Assembly: GCF_000382365.1 (NCBI RefSeq)
Contig: NZ_KB908220.1
Coordinates: forward strand, 62,001-126,000
DNA length: 64,000 nt
Reading direction: 5' to 3'
Source: Pannonibacter phragmitetus DSM 14782
GTDB lineage: Bacteria; Pseudomonadota; Alphaproteobacteria; Rhizobiales; Stappiaceae
Positions 19,295 to 31,277 of this stretch are shown piece after piece. Each line of letters begins with the position of its first letter. The stretch's first letter is position 1. Under the pieces are notes generated by a model. That model searched no databases and was not told where the DNA came from. It worked only from the letters and a program-made list of their open reading frames with translations. The position numbers were made by a program, and so were the translations under genes.

Positions 19295-21958
19295 ATGGCA
19301 AACAAGATGCTGATCGACGCGGCGCACCCGGAGGAAACCCGGGTCGTCGTGGTGCGCGGCAATCGAGTTGAAGAATTCGACTTCGAGGCAGCTAACCGGA
19401 AGCAACTGCGCGGCAATATCTATCTGGCGAAGGTGACGCGGGTCGAACCCTCTCTCCAGGCCGCATTCGTGGAATACGGCGGAAACCGGCATGGTTTCCT
19501 CGCTTTCAGCGAAATCCATCCCGACTATTACCAGATCCCCGCCGCTGACAGGCTGGCGCTGATCGAAGACGAGCGTCACGAGGAAGAGCGGCGCGAAGCC
19601 GCTGAAAACGCCCGTCATGCCGCCCGCGAGGCTGCGGCCTCCGAAACTGCAAAGGACGGAGACGACAGCGACGACGACGATGATCACGAGGATTCGGACA
19701 AGTCGTCCTCCGACGGCGACGATGATGCCGACCATGTTGAATCGGTCGGCGCCGAAGATGCCATGGAAGAGGTGCCGGAGCGCCGCACCCGCCAGCGCAA
19801 GCAGTACAAGATCCAGGAAGTCATCAAGCGCCGCCAGGTGCTGCTGGTTCAGGTCGTCAAGGAAGAGCGCGGCAACAAGGGCGCTGCCCTGACCACCTAT
19901 CTGTCGCTTGCAGGCCGTTACTCGGTGCTGATGCCGAACACGGGCCGTGGCGGCGGCATTTCCCGCAAGATCACCCAGCCTGTCGACCGCAAGCGCCTGA
20001 AGAAGATCGCCTCCGAGCTGGACGTGCCGGAGGGCATGGGCGTCATCCTGCGCACGGCCGGTGCCAGCCGCACCAAGGCCGAGATCAAGCGCGACTTCGA
20101 ATATCTGATGCGCCTGTGGGAGAACGTGCGCGACCTGACGCTGAAGTCCAGCGCGCCCTGCCTCGTCTATGAGGAAGGCAGCCTGATCAAGCGCTCGATC
20201 CGCGATCTCTACAACAAGGACATCGACGAGGTTCTCGTCGCCGGCGAAGACGGCTACCGCGAGGCCAAGGACTTCATGCGCATGCTCATGCCGAGCCATG
20301 CCAAGAACGTCCAGCCCTACCGCGAGGCCTCGCCGATCTTCACCCGTTTCGGGGTGGAGCCGCAGCTCGATGCCATGTTCTCCCCGCAGGTCACCCTGCG
20401 CTCGGGCGGCTACATCGTCATCAACCAGACGGAAGCTCTGGTCTCCATCGACGTGAACTCGGGCAAATCCACCCGCGAGCACAATATCGAGGACACCGCC
20501 CTCCAGACGAACCTTGAAGCCGCCGAGGAAGTTTCGCGCCAGCTGCGCCTGCGCGATCTGGCCGGCCTCATCGTCATCGACTTCATCGATATGGAGGAGA
20601 ACAAGAACAACCGGACGGTCGAGCGCAAGCTCAAGGACTGCCTGAAGAACGACCGCGCACGCATCCAGGTTGGCCGGATCTCGCATTTCGGCCTCATGGA
20701 AATGTCGCGCCAGCGCATCCGCACCGGCGTTCTGGAAAGTTCCACCACGCCCTGCCCGCATTGCCATGGCTCGGGCATGATCCGCTCGGTCGAATCGGTT
20801 GCCTTGCATGTGCTGCGCTCGCTGGAAGACTTCCTGCTGAAGGGTGTCACCCACAATCTGATCGTTCGCACCAATACCTCCGTGGCGCTCTACATCCTCA
20901 ACCAGAAGCGCCGCAACCTGGGTGACCTTGAGGCCCGTTTCGGCCTCGAGATTGCCGTGGTGGCGGATGAGGTGGGCCATGGCCAGCATTATGTGCTGGA
21001 ACGCTCGTCCCTGATCGACCGCGACAAGATCCCCCTCCCTGCTCCGCCGCAGATCCAGCCGCATATGGTCGAGATCGAAGAGATCGACGATATCGTCGAG
21101 CCGGAGGAAGAGGACGAGGATGACGTTGAGGAGGAACTGGAAGCAGCCTCGGCACATCCCTCTGCCCGCGAGCAGTCCGAAGACAGCGAGCGCCGCAAGC
21201 GCCGCCGCCGCAAGCGCCGCCGCAGCCCGGAAGCAGGCGGTGACCGCCAGGCCGGCCCGCGCCAGAACGAAGACGGTTCGGACGCTGATGCTGGCGATGA
21301 CGCAGAAGGCAGCGAAGGCGAAGACGGTGAAGCGTCTCAGGGCGAAGGCGCCCAGGGCGACGGTTCCGACGAGCCCAAGCGCAAGCGCCGCCGTGGCCGC
21401 CGTGGCGGCCGCCGCGGCCGCCGCAATGGCGAGCGCGAGGACGGTGAAGAGGGCAGCGACGGCGACGAGGATGCGTCCGGTGAGGATACAGACGCAGACG
21501 CAAATGCAGCCGCAGCTTCGGAAGATCTGACCGGTGCAGTTGAAGGGGACGAAGCCGCAAACGGCGGCTCCTTTCCCGAAGCAGCCGAAGCCCCCGCTGC
21601 TGCAGAGGCTGACGCAGACGCTCCTGCCCGGGTGGAAGCAGCTCCGGCAGTGGCCGAAACGGCTGAAGAAGCCGTAACGGCCGCTCCCGAGGCACCGCAG
21701 GAAGCCCCGGCGGCTGAAACTCCGGCAGCAGAGGCCCCGGTTCTGGAAACCGTTGCCGCTGAAGCTCCGGCCGAAGCCGCCGCAGAGGTTGCCCCGGCGG
21801 CTGAAGTTGAAGCGCCCGCAGAACCGGCAGCCCCGGCCCGCCCGAAGGCACCGGCAACGCCGGTCGTCACCAGCCAGACCGCCGGTGACGGGGAAGGCCC
21901 GGATGACGAAGGCAAGCCCAAGCGTTCCGGCTGGTGGCAGCGCCGCTCCTTCTTCTGA
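19295..21958 (+). CDS. rne: Ribonuclease E
   Basis: Predicted 887-residue endoribonuclease and degradosome scaffold. The start MANKMLIDAAHPEETRVVVV follows GGAG. The N-terminal S1/RNase-H half contains the Zn-link CPHC at about 487-490 and the DNase-I-like catalytic region with VSIDVNSG. An acidic insert of about 65 residues, almost all Asp, Glu, Ser and Lys (about 115-165), interrupts the S1 part; such inserts are known in alphaproteobacterial enzymes. The C-terminal third is low-complexity: an Arg-rich patch (RRKRRRRSPEAGG and KRKRRRGRRGGRRGRR) typical for RNA binding, then a long Ala/Glu/Pro tail. The extreme C-terminus SGWWQRRSFF is a conserved-looking short motif. Confidence 0.96.
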   Translation: MANKMLIDAAHPEETRVVVVRGNRVEEFDFEAANRKQLRGNIYLAKVTRVEPSLQAAFVEYGGNRHGFLAFSEIHPDYYQIPAADRLALIEDERHEEERREAAENARHAAREAAASETAKDGDDSDDDDDHEDSDKSSSDGDDDADHVESVGAEDAMEEVPERRTRQRKQYKIQEVIKRRQVLLVQVVKEERGNKGAALTTYLSLAGRYSVLMPNTGRGGGISRKITQPVDRKRLKKIASELDVPEGMGVILRTAGASRTKAEIKRDFEYLMRLWENVRDLTLKSSAPCLVYEEGSLIKRSIRDLYNKDIDEVLVAGEDGYREAKDFMRMLMPSHAKNVQPYREASPIFTRFGVEPQLDAMFSPQVTLRSGGYIVINQTEALVSIDVNSGKSTREHNIEDTALQTNLEAAEEVSRQLRLRDLAGLIVIDFIDMEENKNNRTVERKLKDCLKNDRARIQVGRISHFGLMEMSRQRIRTGVLESSTTPCPHCHGSGMIRSVESVALHVLRSLEDFLLKGVTHNLIVRTNTSVALYILNQKRRNLGDLEARFGLEIAVVADEVGHGQHYVLERSSLIDRDKIPLPAPPQIQPHMVEIEEIDDIVEPEEEDEDDVEEELEAASAHPSAREQSEDSERRKRRRRKRRRSPEAGGDRQAGPRQNEDGSDADAGDDAEGSEGEDGEASQGEGAQGDGSDEPKRKRRRGRRGGRRGRRNGEREDGEEGSDGDEDASGEDTDADANAAAASEDLTGAVEGDEAANGGSFPEAAEAPAAAEADADAPARVEAAPAVAETAEEAVTAAPEAPQEAPAAETPAAEAPVLETVAAEAPAEAAAEVAPAAEVEAPAEPAAPARPKAPATPVVTSQTAGDGEGPDDEGKPKRSGWWQRRSFF

Positions 21959-21984
21959 TCCCCTGATCAGAGGCTAAAAAAGAC

Positions 21985-22022
21985 CCCCTCCGGAAGGCTG
22001 CTTCCGGAGGGGTTTTCTTTTC
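21985..22022. terminator. Terminator between rne and the convergent aminotransferase
   Basis: Twelve-base-pair stem, CCCCTCCGGAAG and CTTCCGGAGGGG, with loop GCTG, followed by TTTTCTTTT and preceded by an A run on the other side. It can therefore serve both convergent genes. Confidence 0.9.
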
Positions 22023-22048
22023 TCTCTCTTCGACGGTGTACCGCGCTC

Positions 22049-23218
22049 TCAGCGCCCCTTCAGCCATCCGTCCAGACGCCGCACGGCCTCTGCAATATCC
22101 TCACCGGACCCGGCGAAGGAAAAGCGGGTGTAGCTGGCGCCGTGAACGGGGTCGAAATCCGCTCCGGGCGTCGCCGCAACACCGGCCTCTTGCAGCATGG
22201 CGCGGGTGAAATCGAGAGAGCTTGCGGCAAAACGGCTGGTGTCGGCATAGACATAGAAGGCACCATCCACCGGCAGCAGCCGGTCGAAACCGATCTTCGG
22301 CAGGGCCTCCAGCAGCAGTGCCCGGTTGGCGGCATAGCCAGCCTTGATCACCTCCAGCTCTTCTGTGGCATCAAAGGCGGCGGCGGCGGCGATCTGTGAA
22401 AGTTCCGGCGCGGAGATGTAGAGGCTCTGGGCGATGCGCTCGGCCGGCCGCACAAGGCTTTCCGGCAGCACCATCCAGCCGATGCGCCAGCCCGTCATGC
22501 AGTAATATTTGGAGAAGCTGTTGATGATGATCGCGTTCTGGGAGGTCTCCAGCGCTGAGGCCTGCTGCCCGTCATAGACGAGCCCATGATAGATCTCGTC
22601 AGAGATGAACCAGATGCCCGCATCGTCACAAAAACGGGCAAGATCCGCGAGGGCTGCGGGCGTCATCATCGTGCCGGTCGGGTTGGCGGGGCTCGCCACC
22701 AGAACACCCTTGACCGGGCCATCCTTCAAGGCATTTGCGATATGCTCCGGCGTGAGGCTCCAGCGGGTCTGCGGCCCCACCTCGATTTCCACCGGCACCA
22801 GCCCCAGCGCCTTGATGATGTTGCGGTAGGCCGGATAACCGGGCGCCGTCAGAACGATACGGTCACCCGGATCGAAGGCGGCAAGGAACGACAGGTTGAA
22901 GCCCGCTGAAGAGCCGGTCGTCACCATGATCCGGCTTTCAGGCACCTCGACGCCATAGGCATCGCGGTAGTGGCGGGCAATGCGCTGGCGCAAGGGTGCG
23001 ATACCGCGCGCCTCCGTGTAGCCAATACGCCCAATCTCCAGCGCCTGCCGGGCGGCGGCAAGAACGGTGGAGGGGGCCGGTGCGCCGGGCTGGCCCACTT
23101 CCATGTGGATGAGATGCCGCCCCTCCGCCTCCAGCGCACGCGCCGCCGACAGAACATCCATGGCCAGGAACGGGTCCACGGCACTGCGGGCGGAAGGGAT
23201 GGTCTTCTGGCTGGTCAC
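22049..23218 (-). CDS. Class I/II PLP-dependent aminotransferase
   Basis: Predicted 389-residue fold-type I aminotransferase of the aspartate/aromatic group. The cofactor lysine is Lys237 in NSFSKYYCMTGWRIGW. Other PLP contacts are SPANPTG near 176-182 and SDEIYHGL at 206-213. The start is a GTG preceded by TGAGGA at about nine bases. The open frame continues further upstream but runs opposite the start of the M48 gene, so I reject the longer version. Substrate cannot be fixed from sequence; aspartate, alanine or aromatic amino acids are all possible. It stands alone, diverging from the M48 peptidase. Confidence 0.9.
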   Translation of the reverse strand: MTSQKTIPSARSAVDPFLAMDVLSAARALEAEGRHLIHMEVGQPGAPAPSTVLAAARQALEIGRIGYTEARGIAPLRQRIARHYRDAYGVEVPESRIMVTTGSSAGFNLSFLAAFDPGDRIVLTAPGYPAYRNIIKALGLVPVEIEVGPQTRWSLTPEHIANALKDGPVKGVLVASPANPTGTMMTPAALADLARFCDDAGIWFISDEIYHGLVYDGQQASALETSQNAIIINSFSKYYCMTGWRIGWMVLPESLVRPAERIAQSLYISAPELSQIAAAAAFDATEELEVIKAGYAANRALLLEALPKIGFDRLLPVDGAFYVYADTSRFAASSLDFTRAMLQEAGVAATPGADFDPVHGASYTRFSFAGSGEDIAEAVRRLDGWLKGR

Positions 23219-23407
23219 GGCGCAAATCCTCACGATGGCTGTTGCCACGCGGTTTACAGCGTTGCCCTGCCTTATGCCAGCCGCCGCTTTGGCGGGGCAC
23301 GAAAGCGCAGCACACCTGAGCGTGACCGGATGCGGCGGACGGGCCTGTTGACCTGCCCCGGATGCCTCCCCTACCTTCTCCGGCAACACGCTAAAGAGGA
23401 AGCACCC

Positions 23408-24841
23408 GTGCGACACATTTCCACCGTTCAGGAACCCGGCAGCGGCAAGGCAGCCGCCCCTGTCCTTGGCCGGATTCTGCGCAAGGCCGGCACCCTGTTC
23501 ATGGCAGCAGCGATTGCCCTGCCGTCATTGACCGCACCATCGGCGGCTCAGGGCCGGAAGATTCCGGTCGTGCGCGATGCGGAGACCGAGGAACTGCTGC
23601 GCGACTACGCGGCACCGATCTTCAAGGCTGCCGGCCTGCCGCAGGGACAGGTGGAAATCATCCTCGTCAACGAAAGCACCTTCAACGCATTCGTTCCCGA
23701 TGCGCGCCGCATGTTCATCAATGTGGGTGTGCTGATCGAAGCCGAGACACCGGGCGAGGTCATCGGCGTGATCGCGCATGAAGCCGGCCATATCGCGGGC
23801 CGCCATCTGGTGCGCCTGCGCACCGCGCTTGCCAATGCGCAGATCATGACCGTTGTCGGCATGGTGCTGGGTGCCGGTGCCATGGCGGCAGGCGTCTCCA
23901 GCAATTCCTCCGGAGCAGCAGGGGGCGGTGCAGCCATTGCCATGGGTGCGCCGGGCATCGGCCAGCGCTCGCTGCTGGCCTATCAGCGCGGCGAGGAAGC
24001 CGCTGCCGACAAGGCCGCCCTGCGCTATCTGGAAATGACCGGCCAGAGCGCCAAAGGCATGCTGCGCACCTTCGAGCGCTTTGCCGACCAGCAGCTGTTT
24101 TCGGCCAAATACACCGATCCTTATGCCCAGAGCCACCCGATGGCGCGTGAGCGTTACAACTCGCTTGAGGAGCAGGCCCGCAAGAGCAAGTATTTCGACA
24201 AGCCCGCCCCGCCGGCTCTTCAGGCGCGCCATGACATGGTGCGGGCCAAGCTGACTGCCTTCACCAATCATCCCAATGCCGTCGCCCGGCTCTATCCGCG
24301 CTCGGACACCAGCATGCCGGCACAATATGCCCGCGCAGTTGCGGCCATGCGCAGCAGCGGCAGGGCAGCGGTGAAGGACATTGACGCGCTGATTGCCAAG
24401 CAGCCCGACAACCCGCATTTCCATGAGCTGAAGGGCCAGGCCCTGCTGGAATCAGGAAACCCGAAGGCGGCCATCCCCTCCTTCCAGCGCGCCGTGCAGC
24501 TGCGGCCGAACGAAGGCCAGTTTCTGATCTGGCTCGGCTATGCCATGGTCGGTGCCAACGAGCCCTCACTGCTGGCCGAGGCGGAGCGCATCCTGAAGAA
24601 CGGCATCCAGCGCGACCCCAATTCCGGCATCGCCTTCAGCCAGCTGGCCATTGCGCAAGGGCGCCAGGGCAAGCAGGCAGAGGCGGATGTCTCGACAGCC
24701 CAGGGCATGATGATGGCGGGTGACTTCCAGGCGGCGAAACGATATGCCGCACGTGCTCAAAAGAATTTGAAGCCCGGAACGCCTGCATGGATCCAGGCAG
24801 ATGATATCCTGACCTACAAACCGCCGGCCCTGAATCGCTGA
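23408..24841 (+). CDS. Periplasmic M48 metalloprotease with TPR region (BepA-like)
   Basis: Predicted 477-residue exported zinc protease. The GTG start follows GAGGA at seven bases, and a signal peptide ends near SAAQG (about 31-49). The HEXXH motif is HEAGH at 124-128 and the third ligand segment is EAAAD (197-201). A glycine/alanine-rich loop (about 150-182) lies between them. The C-terminal half (about 330-470) looks like TPR repeats, with phrases such as NPHFHELKGQALLESGN. BepA/YfgC-like proteins repair outer-membrane assembly; that role is inferred. It is followed by a DsbA-like gene after 53 bases, and both act in the periplasm. Confidence 0.93.
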   Translation: MRHISTVQEPGSGKAAAPVLGRILRKAGTLFMAAAIALPSLTAPSAAQGRKIPVVRDAETEELLRDYAAPIFKAAGLPQGQVEIILVNESTFNAFVPDARRMFINVGVLIEAETPGEVIGVIAHEAGHIAGRHLVRLRTALANAQIMTVVGMVLGAGAMAAGVSSNSSGAAGGGAAIAMGAPGIGQRSLLAYQRGEEAAADKAALRYLEMTGQSAKGMLRTFERFADQQLFSAKYTDPYAQSHPMARERYNSLEEQARKSKYFDKPAPPALQARHDMVRAKLTAFTNHPNAVARLYPRSDTSMPAQYARAVAAMRSSGRAAVKDIDALIAKQPDNPHFHELKGQALLESGNPKAAIPSFQRAVQLRPNEGQFLIWLGYAMVGANEPSLLAEAERILKNGIQRDPNSGIAFSQLAIAQGRQGKQAEADVSTAQGMMMAGDFQAAKRYAARAQKNLKPGTPAWIQADDILTYKPPALNR

Positions 24842-24894
24842 GCTGCAGCAATCTGTTTCCGCACCACGCGCTGAATGCGCGCAGGAGTTTTTGA

Positions 24895-25662
24895 ATGAAC
24901 CGCATTTTCCGCAGTCTCGCTGCGCCCGTGCTGGCGCTTGCCCTTGGCACCCTGGCCCCCGTGACGGCTTTGGCCCAGTCCCCCGCCCTCGACAAGGCGC
25001 AGGTCGAGCAGATCGTGAAGGACTATCTGCTGCAGAACCCCGAAGTCATCCGTGACGCCCTTGTCGAACTGGACCGCCGCGACAAGGAGGCCGAAGCCAC
25101 CCGCGTCAGCGCCATGGTCTCCGACAAGGACGGCATCCTGCTCAATTCCCGCCATCAGGTGGTGCTGGGCAATCCGGATGGCGATGTCACCATGGTCGAG
25201 TTCTTCGACTACAACTGCGGCTACTGCAAGCGCGCCATGGCAGACATGGAACGCCTGCTGGATGAGGACCCGAACCTGCGCGTCGTGCTGAAGGAATATC
25301 CGGTTCTGGGCCAGCCCTCCTTCGAAGCCGCACAGATTGCCATTGCGGTGAATGCACTGGCGCCGGACAGATACCGGGAGTTCCACGTCGCCATGCTGAG
25401 CCTGCGCGGCAAGGCCGATCAGGCCAGCACGCTGAAGGTCGCAGAGGCGATGGGCCTTGCCCGTGACGATCTCGCCCGTGCGGTCACCAAGGAGGATGTG
25501 CGTGCCAATGTGGAAGAAGTCTACGATCTGGCAGACCAGCTCGGCATTTCCGGCACGCCGTCCTATGTGATCGGCGATGCGGTGATCAAGGGCGCCTATG
25601 GCTACGACACGCTGAAGGCCGCCATTGAATCCGTGCGCAAATGCGGCAAGGCGACCTGCTGA
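24895..25662 (+). CDS. DsbA-family thioredoxin-like protein (Com1/DsbG-type)
   Basis: Predicted 255-residue exported thiol-disulfide protein. A signal peptide ends at TALAQ (about 28). The thioredoxin domain has the CxxC motif CGYC at 108-111 in FFDYNCGYCKRA and the cis-proline segment SGTPSYVIGD. A helical N-terminal stretch (about 30-85) precedes the fold, as in the Com1 subgroup. Two more cysteines sit at the extreme C-terminus (KCGKATC), which could form a second disulfide. The gene sits between the M48 peptidase and aroQ and is probably co-transcribed with the former. Confidence 0.92.
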   Translation: MNRIFRSLAAPVLALALGTLAPVTALAQSPALDKAQVEQIVKDYLLQNPEVIRDALVELDRRDKEAEATRVSAMVSDKDGILLNSRHQVVLGNPDGDVTMVEFFDYNCGYCKRAMADMERLLDEDPNLRVVLKEYPVLGQPSFEAAQIAIAVNALAPDRYREFHVAMLSLRGKADQASTLKVAEAMGLARDDLARAVTKEDVRANVEEVYDLADQLGISGTPSYVIGDAVIKGAYGYDTLKAAIESVRKCGKATC

Positions 25663-25800
25663 CCGGATACGGCAGGCCACGGGCATCCCCGTGATTTTCA
25701 CCAAGACCCTGGGGGCGGCCATGGCGCTGCCCCAATCAGGGCTTTTCCTCCCGCACGCAAATCCCTATAAGGATGCGGAAATCGCGGCGACGGAGAAGGA

Positions 25801-26244
25801 ATGCCCGCCACCTTTTTCATTTTGAACGGCCCCAATCTCAACCGGCTCGGCAAGCGCGAGCCGGAGACCTATGGCCGTACGACCCTCGCCGATATCGAGG
25901 CCCAGGCACGCGCAACTGCCGCGCGGCTCGGCTACGACATCGTCTTCCGCCAGACCAACAGCGAAGGGACGCTGGTGGACTGGATTCACGAAGCTGCCGA
26001 CACCGGCGCTGTGGGGATCATCATCAATCCTGCCGCCTACACGCACACATCCGTCGCCATTCATGACGCGATCCGTGCCGTGGCGCTCCCTACGGTGGAA
26101 GTCCATCTGTCCAACGTCCATGCACGTGAGGCCTTCCGCCACCACTCCTATGTCTCACCGGTTGCGGCCGGCGTGATCTGCGGCTTCGGCGCCAAGGGCT
26201 ATGACCTGGCGATCGAGGCCTTGGCCCACAAGCTCGGCGCCTGA
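25801..26244 (+). CDS. aroQ: 3-dehydroquinate dehydratase, type II
   Basis: Predicted 147-residue type II dehydroquinase of the shikimate pathway, which removes water from 3-dehydroquinate. The sequence begins with the family signature [17 protein letters not shown], in which Tyr24 is the catalytic base. The loop [19 protein letters not shown] contains the catalytic histidine region. Standard length. The ATG follows GGAGAAGG. It is 23 bases upstream of accB; the aroQ-accB-accC order is common in alphaproteobacteria. Confidence 0.97.
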   Translation: MPATFFILNGPNLNRLGKREPETYGRTTLADIEAQARATAARLGYDIVFRQTNSEGTLVDWIHEAADTGAVGIIINPAAYTHTSVAIHDAIRAVALPTVEVHLSNVHAREAFRHHSYVSPVAAGVICGFGAKGYDLAIEALAHKLGA

Positions 26245-26267
26245 ACGACTACAGAAAGCACTTTGAG

Positions 26268-26732
26268 ATGACCAAAGAAAACAACGGTTTCGACAAAAAC
26301 CTGATCCGTGAGCTGGCGCTCCTGCTCGATGAGACCAACCTGTCCGAGATCGAGCTGGAGCAGAAGGATTTCCGCATCCGCGTTGCCCGCGAGCTGACGA
26401 TCCAGGCTTCCGTTGCCTCTCATTATGCTCCGGCTCCGGCCGCCGCCCCCGTGGCAGCAGCTGCCCCTGCCGCAGCACCGGCAGAGCCCGCAAAGCATCC
26501 GGGCATGGTGCCCTCGCCGATGGTCGGCACCGCCTATCTTTCGCCCGAGCCGGGCGCCCGCGCCTTCGTGGAAGTCGGCGCTGCCGTGAAGGAAGGCCAG
26601 ACGGTTCTGATCGTCGAGGCCATGAAGACCATGAACCAGATCCCCGCTCCGCGCAGCGGCGTGCTGAAGCAGGTGCTGGTCACCGACGCGCAGCCGGTGG
26701 AATACGGCGAACCGCTCTTCATCATCGAATAA
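26268..26732 (+). CDS. accB: Biotin carboxyl carrier protein of acetyl-CoA carboxylase
   Basis: Predicted 154-residue BCCP that carries the carboxyl group between the carboxylase and transferase partners in fatty acid synthesis. An N-terminal helix region (1-45) is joined by an Ala/Pro linker (about 52-75) to the C-terminal biotinyl domain. The biotinylated residue is Lys120 in VEAMKTMN. The typical 'thumb' sequence [15 protein letters not shown] is present. It is 11 bases upstream of accC, so the two are surely co-transcribed. Confidence 0.97.
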   Translation: MTKENNGFDKNLIRELALLLDETNLSEIELEQKDFRIRVARELTIQASVASHYAPAPAAAPVAAAAPAAAPAEPAKHPGMVPSPMVGTAYLSPEPGARAFVEVGAAVKEGQTVLIVEAMKTMNQIPAPRSGVLKQVLVTDAQPVEYGEPLFIIE

Positions 26733-26743
26733 GGGGCGGCCCG

Positions 26744-28090
26744 ATGTTCACCAAGATCCTGATCGCAAACCGCGGCGAAATTGCCCTCCGGGTGCTGCGG
26801 GCCTGCAAGGAGCTCGGCATTTCCACCGTGGCGGTGCATTCCACCGCCGACGCGGATGCCATGCACGTGCGCCTTGCCGATGAAAGCGTCTGCATCGGTC
26901 CGGCTCCGGCCCGTGACAGCTACCTCAACATTCCCGCCCTCATGGCCGCCTGTGAAATCACCGGCGCCGATGCGGTGCATCCGGGCTACGGCTTCCTGTC
27001 CGAGAACGCCCGCTTTGCGGAAATTCTCGAGGCTCACAACATCACCTTCATCGGCCCCACGTCGGAACATATCCGCATCATGGGTGACAAGATCGAGGCC
27101 AAGCAGACCGCCAAGCGCCTCGGCATTCCGGTGGTGCCGGGCTCTGACGGCGCCGTGACGCCGAAGGACGATGCCCACGCCATTGCCCGCGAGATCGGCT
27201 ATCCGGTTCTCGTCAAGGCGGCAGCGGGCGGCGGCGGACGCGGCATGAAGGTGGCGCTGACCGAGGCCGACCTCGACAACGCCCTCTCCACGGCCCGTTC
27301 CGAAGCCAAGGCCGCCTTCGGTGATGATGCTCTCTACATGGAGAAGTATCTCGCCAAGCCGCGCCACATCGAAATCCAGGTTCTGGGTGACGGTCAGGGC
27401 AACGCCATTCATCTGGGCGAACGCGACTGCTCGCTGCAGCGCCGCCACCAGAAGGTGCTCGAAGAGGCTCCCTCCCCGGCGCTCAATGCCAGCCAGCGGG
27501 CGGAAATCGGCGAGATCGTGGCCGATGCCATGCGCAAGCTGAAGTACCGCGGTGTCGGCACGGTCGAGTTCCTCTACGAGGACGGCGAGTTCTACTTCAT
27601 CGAGATGAACACCCGACTGCAGGTGGAGCATCCGGTGACGGAAATGGTCACCGGCATCGACCTGGTGAACGAGCAGATCCGCATTGCAGCGGGTGGCACG
27701 CTCAGCCTCAAGCAGGAAGACGTGCTGTTCGAGGGCCATGCCATCGAGTGCCGCATCAACGCGGAAAACCCGCGCACCTTCGCCCCCTCGCCCGGCACGA
27801 TCACCTATTACCACCCGCCCGGCGGCCTTGGTGTGCGCGTCGATTCCGGTGTGTATCAGGGCTACAAGATCCCGCCGCACTACGACAGCCTCATCGGCAA
27901 GCTCATCGTCCATGGCCGCAACCGCGTGGAATGCATGATGCGCCTGCGCCGTTGCCTGGACGAATTCGTCGTCGACGGCATCCAGTCCACCATTCCGCTG
28001 TTCCGCGATCTGGTGGACAATCAGGACATTGCCAACGGCCAGTACGACATTCACTGGCTGGAAAAGTATCTGTCTGCGAAAGATCAGTAA
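26744..28090 (+). CDS. accC: Biotin carboxylase of acetyl-CoA carboxylase
   Basis: Predicted 448-residue biotin carboxylase, which uses ATP and bicarbonate to carboxylate the biotin on AccB. Visible signatures are [17 protein letters not shown] at the start, the glycine-rich ATP loop [11 protein letters not shown] (about 160-170), the [10 protein letters not shown] segment, and the catalytic stretch [16 protein letters not shown] (about 286-301). Length is normal for a free-standing subunit. A hairpin lies directly after its stop, and aat follows on the same strand. Confidence 0.98.
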   Translation: MFTKILIANRGEIALRVLRACKELGISTVAVHSTADADAMHVRLADESVCIGPAPARDSYLNIPALMAACEITGADAVHPGYGFLSENARFAEILEAHNITFIGPTSEHIRIMGDKIEAKQTAKRLGIPVVPGSDGAVTPKDDAHAIAREIGYPVLVKAAAGGGGRGMKVALTEADLDNALSTARSEAKAAFGDDALYMEKYLAKPRHIEIQVLGDGQGNAIHLGERDCSLQRRHQKVLEEAPSPALNASQRAEIGEIVADAMRKLKYRGVGTVEFLYEDGEFYFIEMNTRLQVEHPVTEMVTGIDLVNEQIRIAAGGTLSLKQEDVLFEGHAIECRINAENPRTFAPSPGTITYYHPPGGLGVRVDSGVYQGYKIPPHYDSLIGKLIVHGRNRVECMMRLRRCLDEFVVDGIQSTIPLFRDLVDNQDIANGQYDIHWLEKYLSAKDQ

Positions 28091-28105
28091 GATACGGGAT
28101 AAAGC

Positions 28106-28133
28106 GTCTCCGCCCGCATGGCCGGGCGGAGAC
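28106..28133 (+). terminator. Hairpin after accC (terminator- or attenuator-like)
   Basis: Perfect 11-base-pair stem, arms GTCTCCGCCCG and CGGGCGGAGAC, around the six-base loop CATGGC, 15 bases after the accC stop. No T run follows, so termination may be partial or Rho-aided. An ATG inside the loop is an unlikely start for aat. Confidence 0.6.
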
Positions 28134-28180
28134 TGCATCTGATCAGATCCGGCGAAAGACCGGACGGTACAGGCCTCGGG

Positions 28181-28870
28181 ATGGCACGCAAGAACAACGA
28201 CGACGCCGTTCTGGAAATCACGCCGCAGCTTTTGCTGAAGGCCTATGCCTGCGGCATCTTCCCCATGTCGGAATCGGCGGACGACCCGCATCTGTTCTGG
28301 ATCGAGCCGGAGCATCGCGGCATCCTGCCCCTCGACGGCTTCCACCTGCCCCGCCGCCTCGCCCGCACCGTGCGTTCGGACCATTTCGAGATCCGGGTGG
28401 ACAGCGATTTTGAGGGCGTCATCAGCGGCTGCGCCGAACCGGCACCGGGCCGGGACAACACCTGGATCAACACGGAAATCCGCCGCCTCTATGGCGAGTT
28501 GTTCGAGCTCGGCCACTGCCACACGGTGGAGGCCTGGCGCGAGGGCAAGCTGGTGGGCGGACTCTATGGAGTCAGCATCGGGGGCGCCTTCTTCGGCGAA
28601 AGCATGTTCGCCCGTGAGCGCGACGCCTCCAAGGTCTGCCTCACCCATCTGGTGGCCCGGCTGATTGCGGGCGGCTACCGTCTGCTCGACACCCAGTTCA
28701 CCACCAGCCATCTGGAACGCTTCGGCACCATCGAAGTGCCCAAGGCCGACTACAGCCTGCTCCTCGAAGACGCCATGCGCTGTGACGCCAGCTACTTCAC
28801 CCTCCCCCCCGATGCCACCGGCGAAATGGCACTGGCCGTGCTGGAGAGGCCGGGAACACGGAAGGCGTGA
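28181..28870 (+). CDS. aat: Leucyl/phenylalanyl-tRNA--protein transferase
   Basis: Predicted 229-residue transferase that adds leucine or phenylalanine to N-terminal Arg or Lys of proteins, marking them for ClpAP through the N-end rule. Family hallmarks are the early FPMSES...[14 protein letters not shown] and the central segment [18 protein letters not shown], then [15 protein letters not shown]. The chosen ATG gives [15 protein letters not shown]; an in-frame ATG 21 codons upstream lies in the loop of the preceding hairpin and adds residues that do not look like the family. Ribosome sites are weak for both. Confidence 0.94.
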   Translation: MARKNNDDAVLEITPQLLLKAYACGIFPMSESADDPHLFWIEPEHRGILPLDGFHLPRRLARTVRSDHFEIRVDSDFEGVISGCAEPAPGRDNTWINTEIRRLYGELFELGHCHTVEAWREGKLVGGLYGVSIGGAFFGESMFARERDASKVCLTHLVARLIAGGYRLLDTQFTTSHLERFGTIEVPKADYSLLLEDAMRCDASYFTLPPDATGEMALAVLERPGTRKA

Positions 28871-28960
28871 GGGGCGCGGATTAGCGAGCTCCGGGCGCCG
28901 GGATTGCGAAAGACTCCCCATCTTCCTAAAGACGTTCCACCGCCGCAAAGTCTCTCCACC

Positions 28961-29104
28961 TTCGTCATGCCATGACTTGATCATGGCATCCATGCCGATC
29001 CTGCACAAAGCTTGAGGCGGTTAAGATCACTCAAGCAAATCAACGCCCTGAGCGAGCGGAGAAGCAATGGAATGGATGCCATGATCAAGTCATGGCATGA
29101 CGGA
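28961..29104. repeat. Palindromic element with 30-bp inverted arms
   Basis: A perfect 30-base inverted repeat, arms at 28963-28992 and 29073-29102, encloses about 80 bases. Each arm is itself nearly palindromic (ATGCCATGA and TCATGGCAT around a short centre). No open frame is inside. The unit resembles the intergenic 'CGTCATG...' palindromes scattered through many alphaproteobacterial genomes; that comparison is from memory. It occupies most of the 350-base gap between aat and the fucose genes; nothing else was found there except the terminator at 29161-29194. Confidence 0.85.
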
Positions 29105-29160
29105 ATTTCGATATTTTCGCAAAAATAACCAGCTCCACGATGTTCCCGCAGCTTCAAGAC

Positions 29161-29194
29161 CAAAAAAGCCGGAAACTGATCCCCAGTTCCCGGC
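29161..29194 (-). terminator. Terminator of the leftward fucose gene set
   Basis: Read leftwards, the stem GCCGGGAACTG / CAGTTTCCGGC (one mismatch) is followed by TTTTTT. It lies just downstream of the last gene of the set. Confidence 0.85.
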
Positions 29195-29220
29195 CTCTTT
29201 CTTTCAACGCTCCAGATCCC

Positions 29221-31273
<2,053 letters not shown>

Positions 31274-31277
<4 letters not shown>

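Noticed and set aside
19292-21157. 621-codon open frame opposite rne
   Set aside because: Antisense shadow; the sense frame has full RNase E motifs.
28118-28180. Upstream ATG as the start of aat
   Set aside because: It lies in the loop of a perfect hairpin after accC, and the added residues do not resemble the family.
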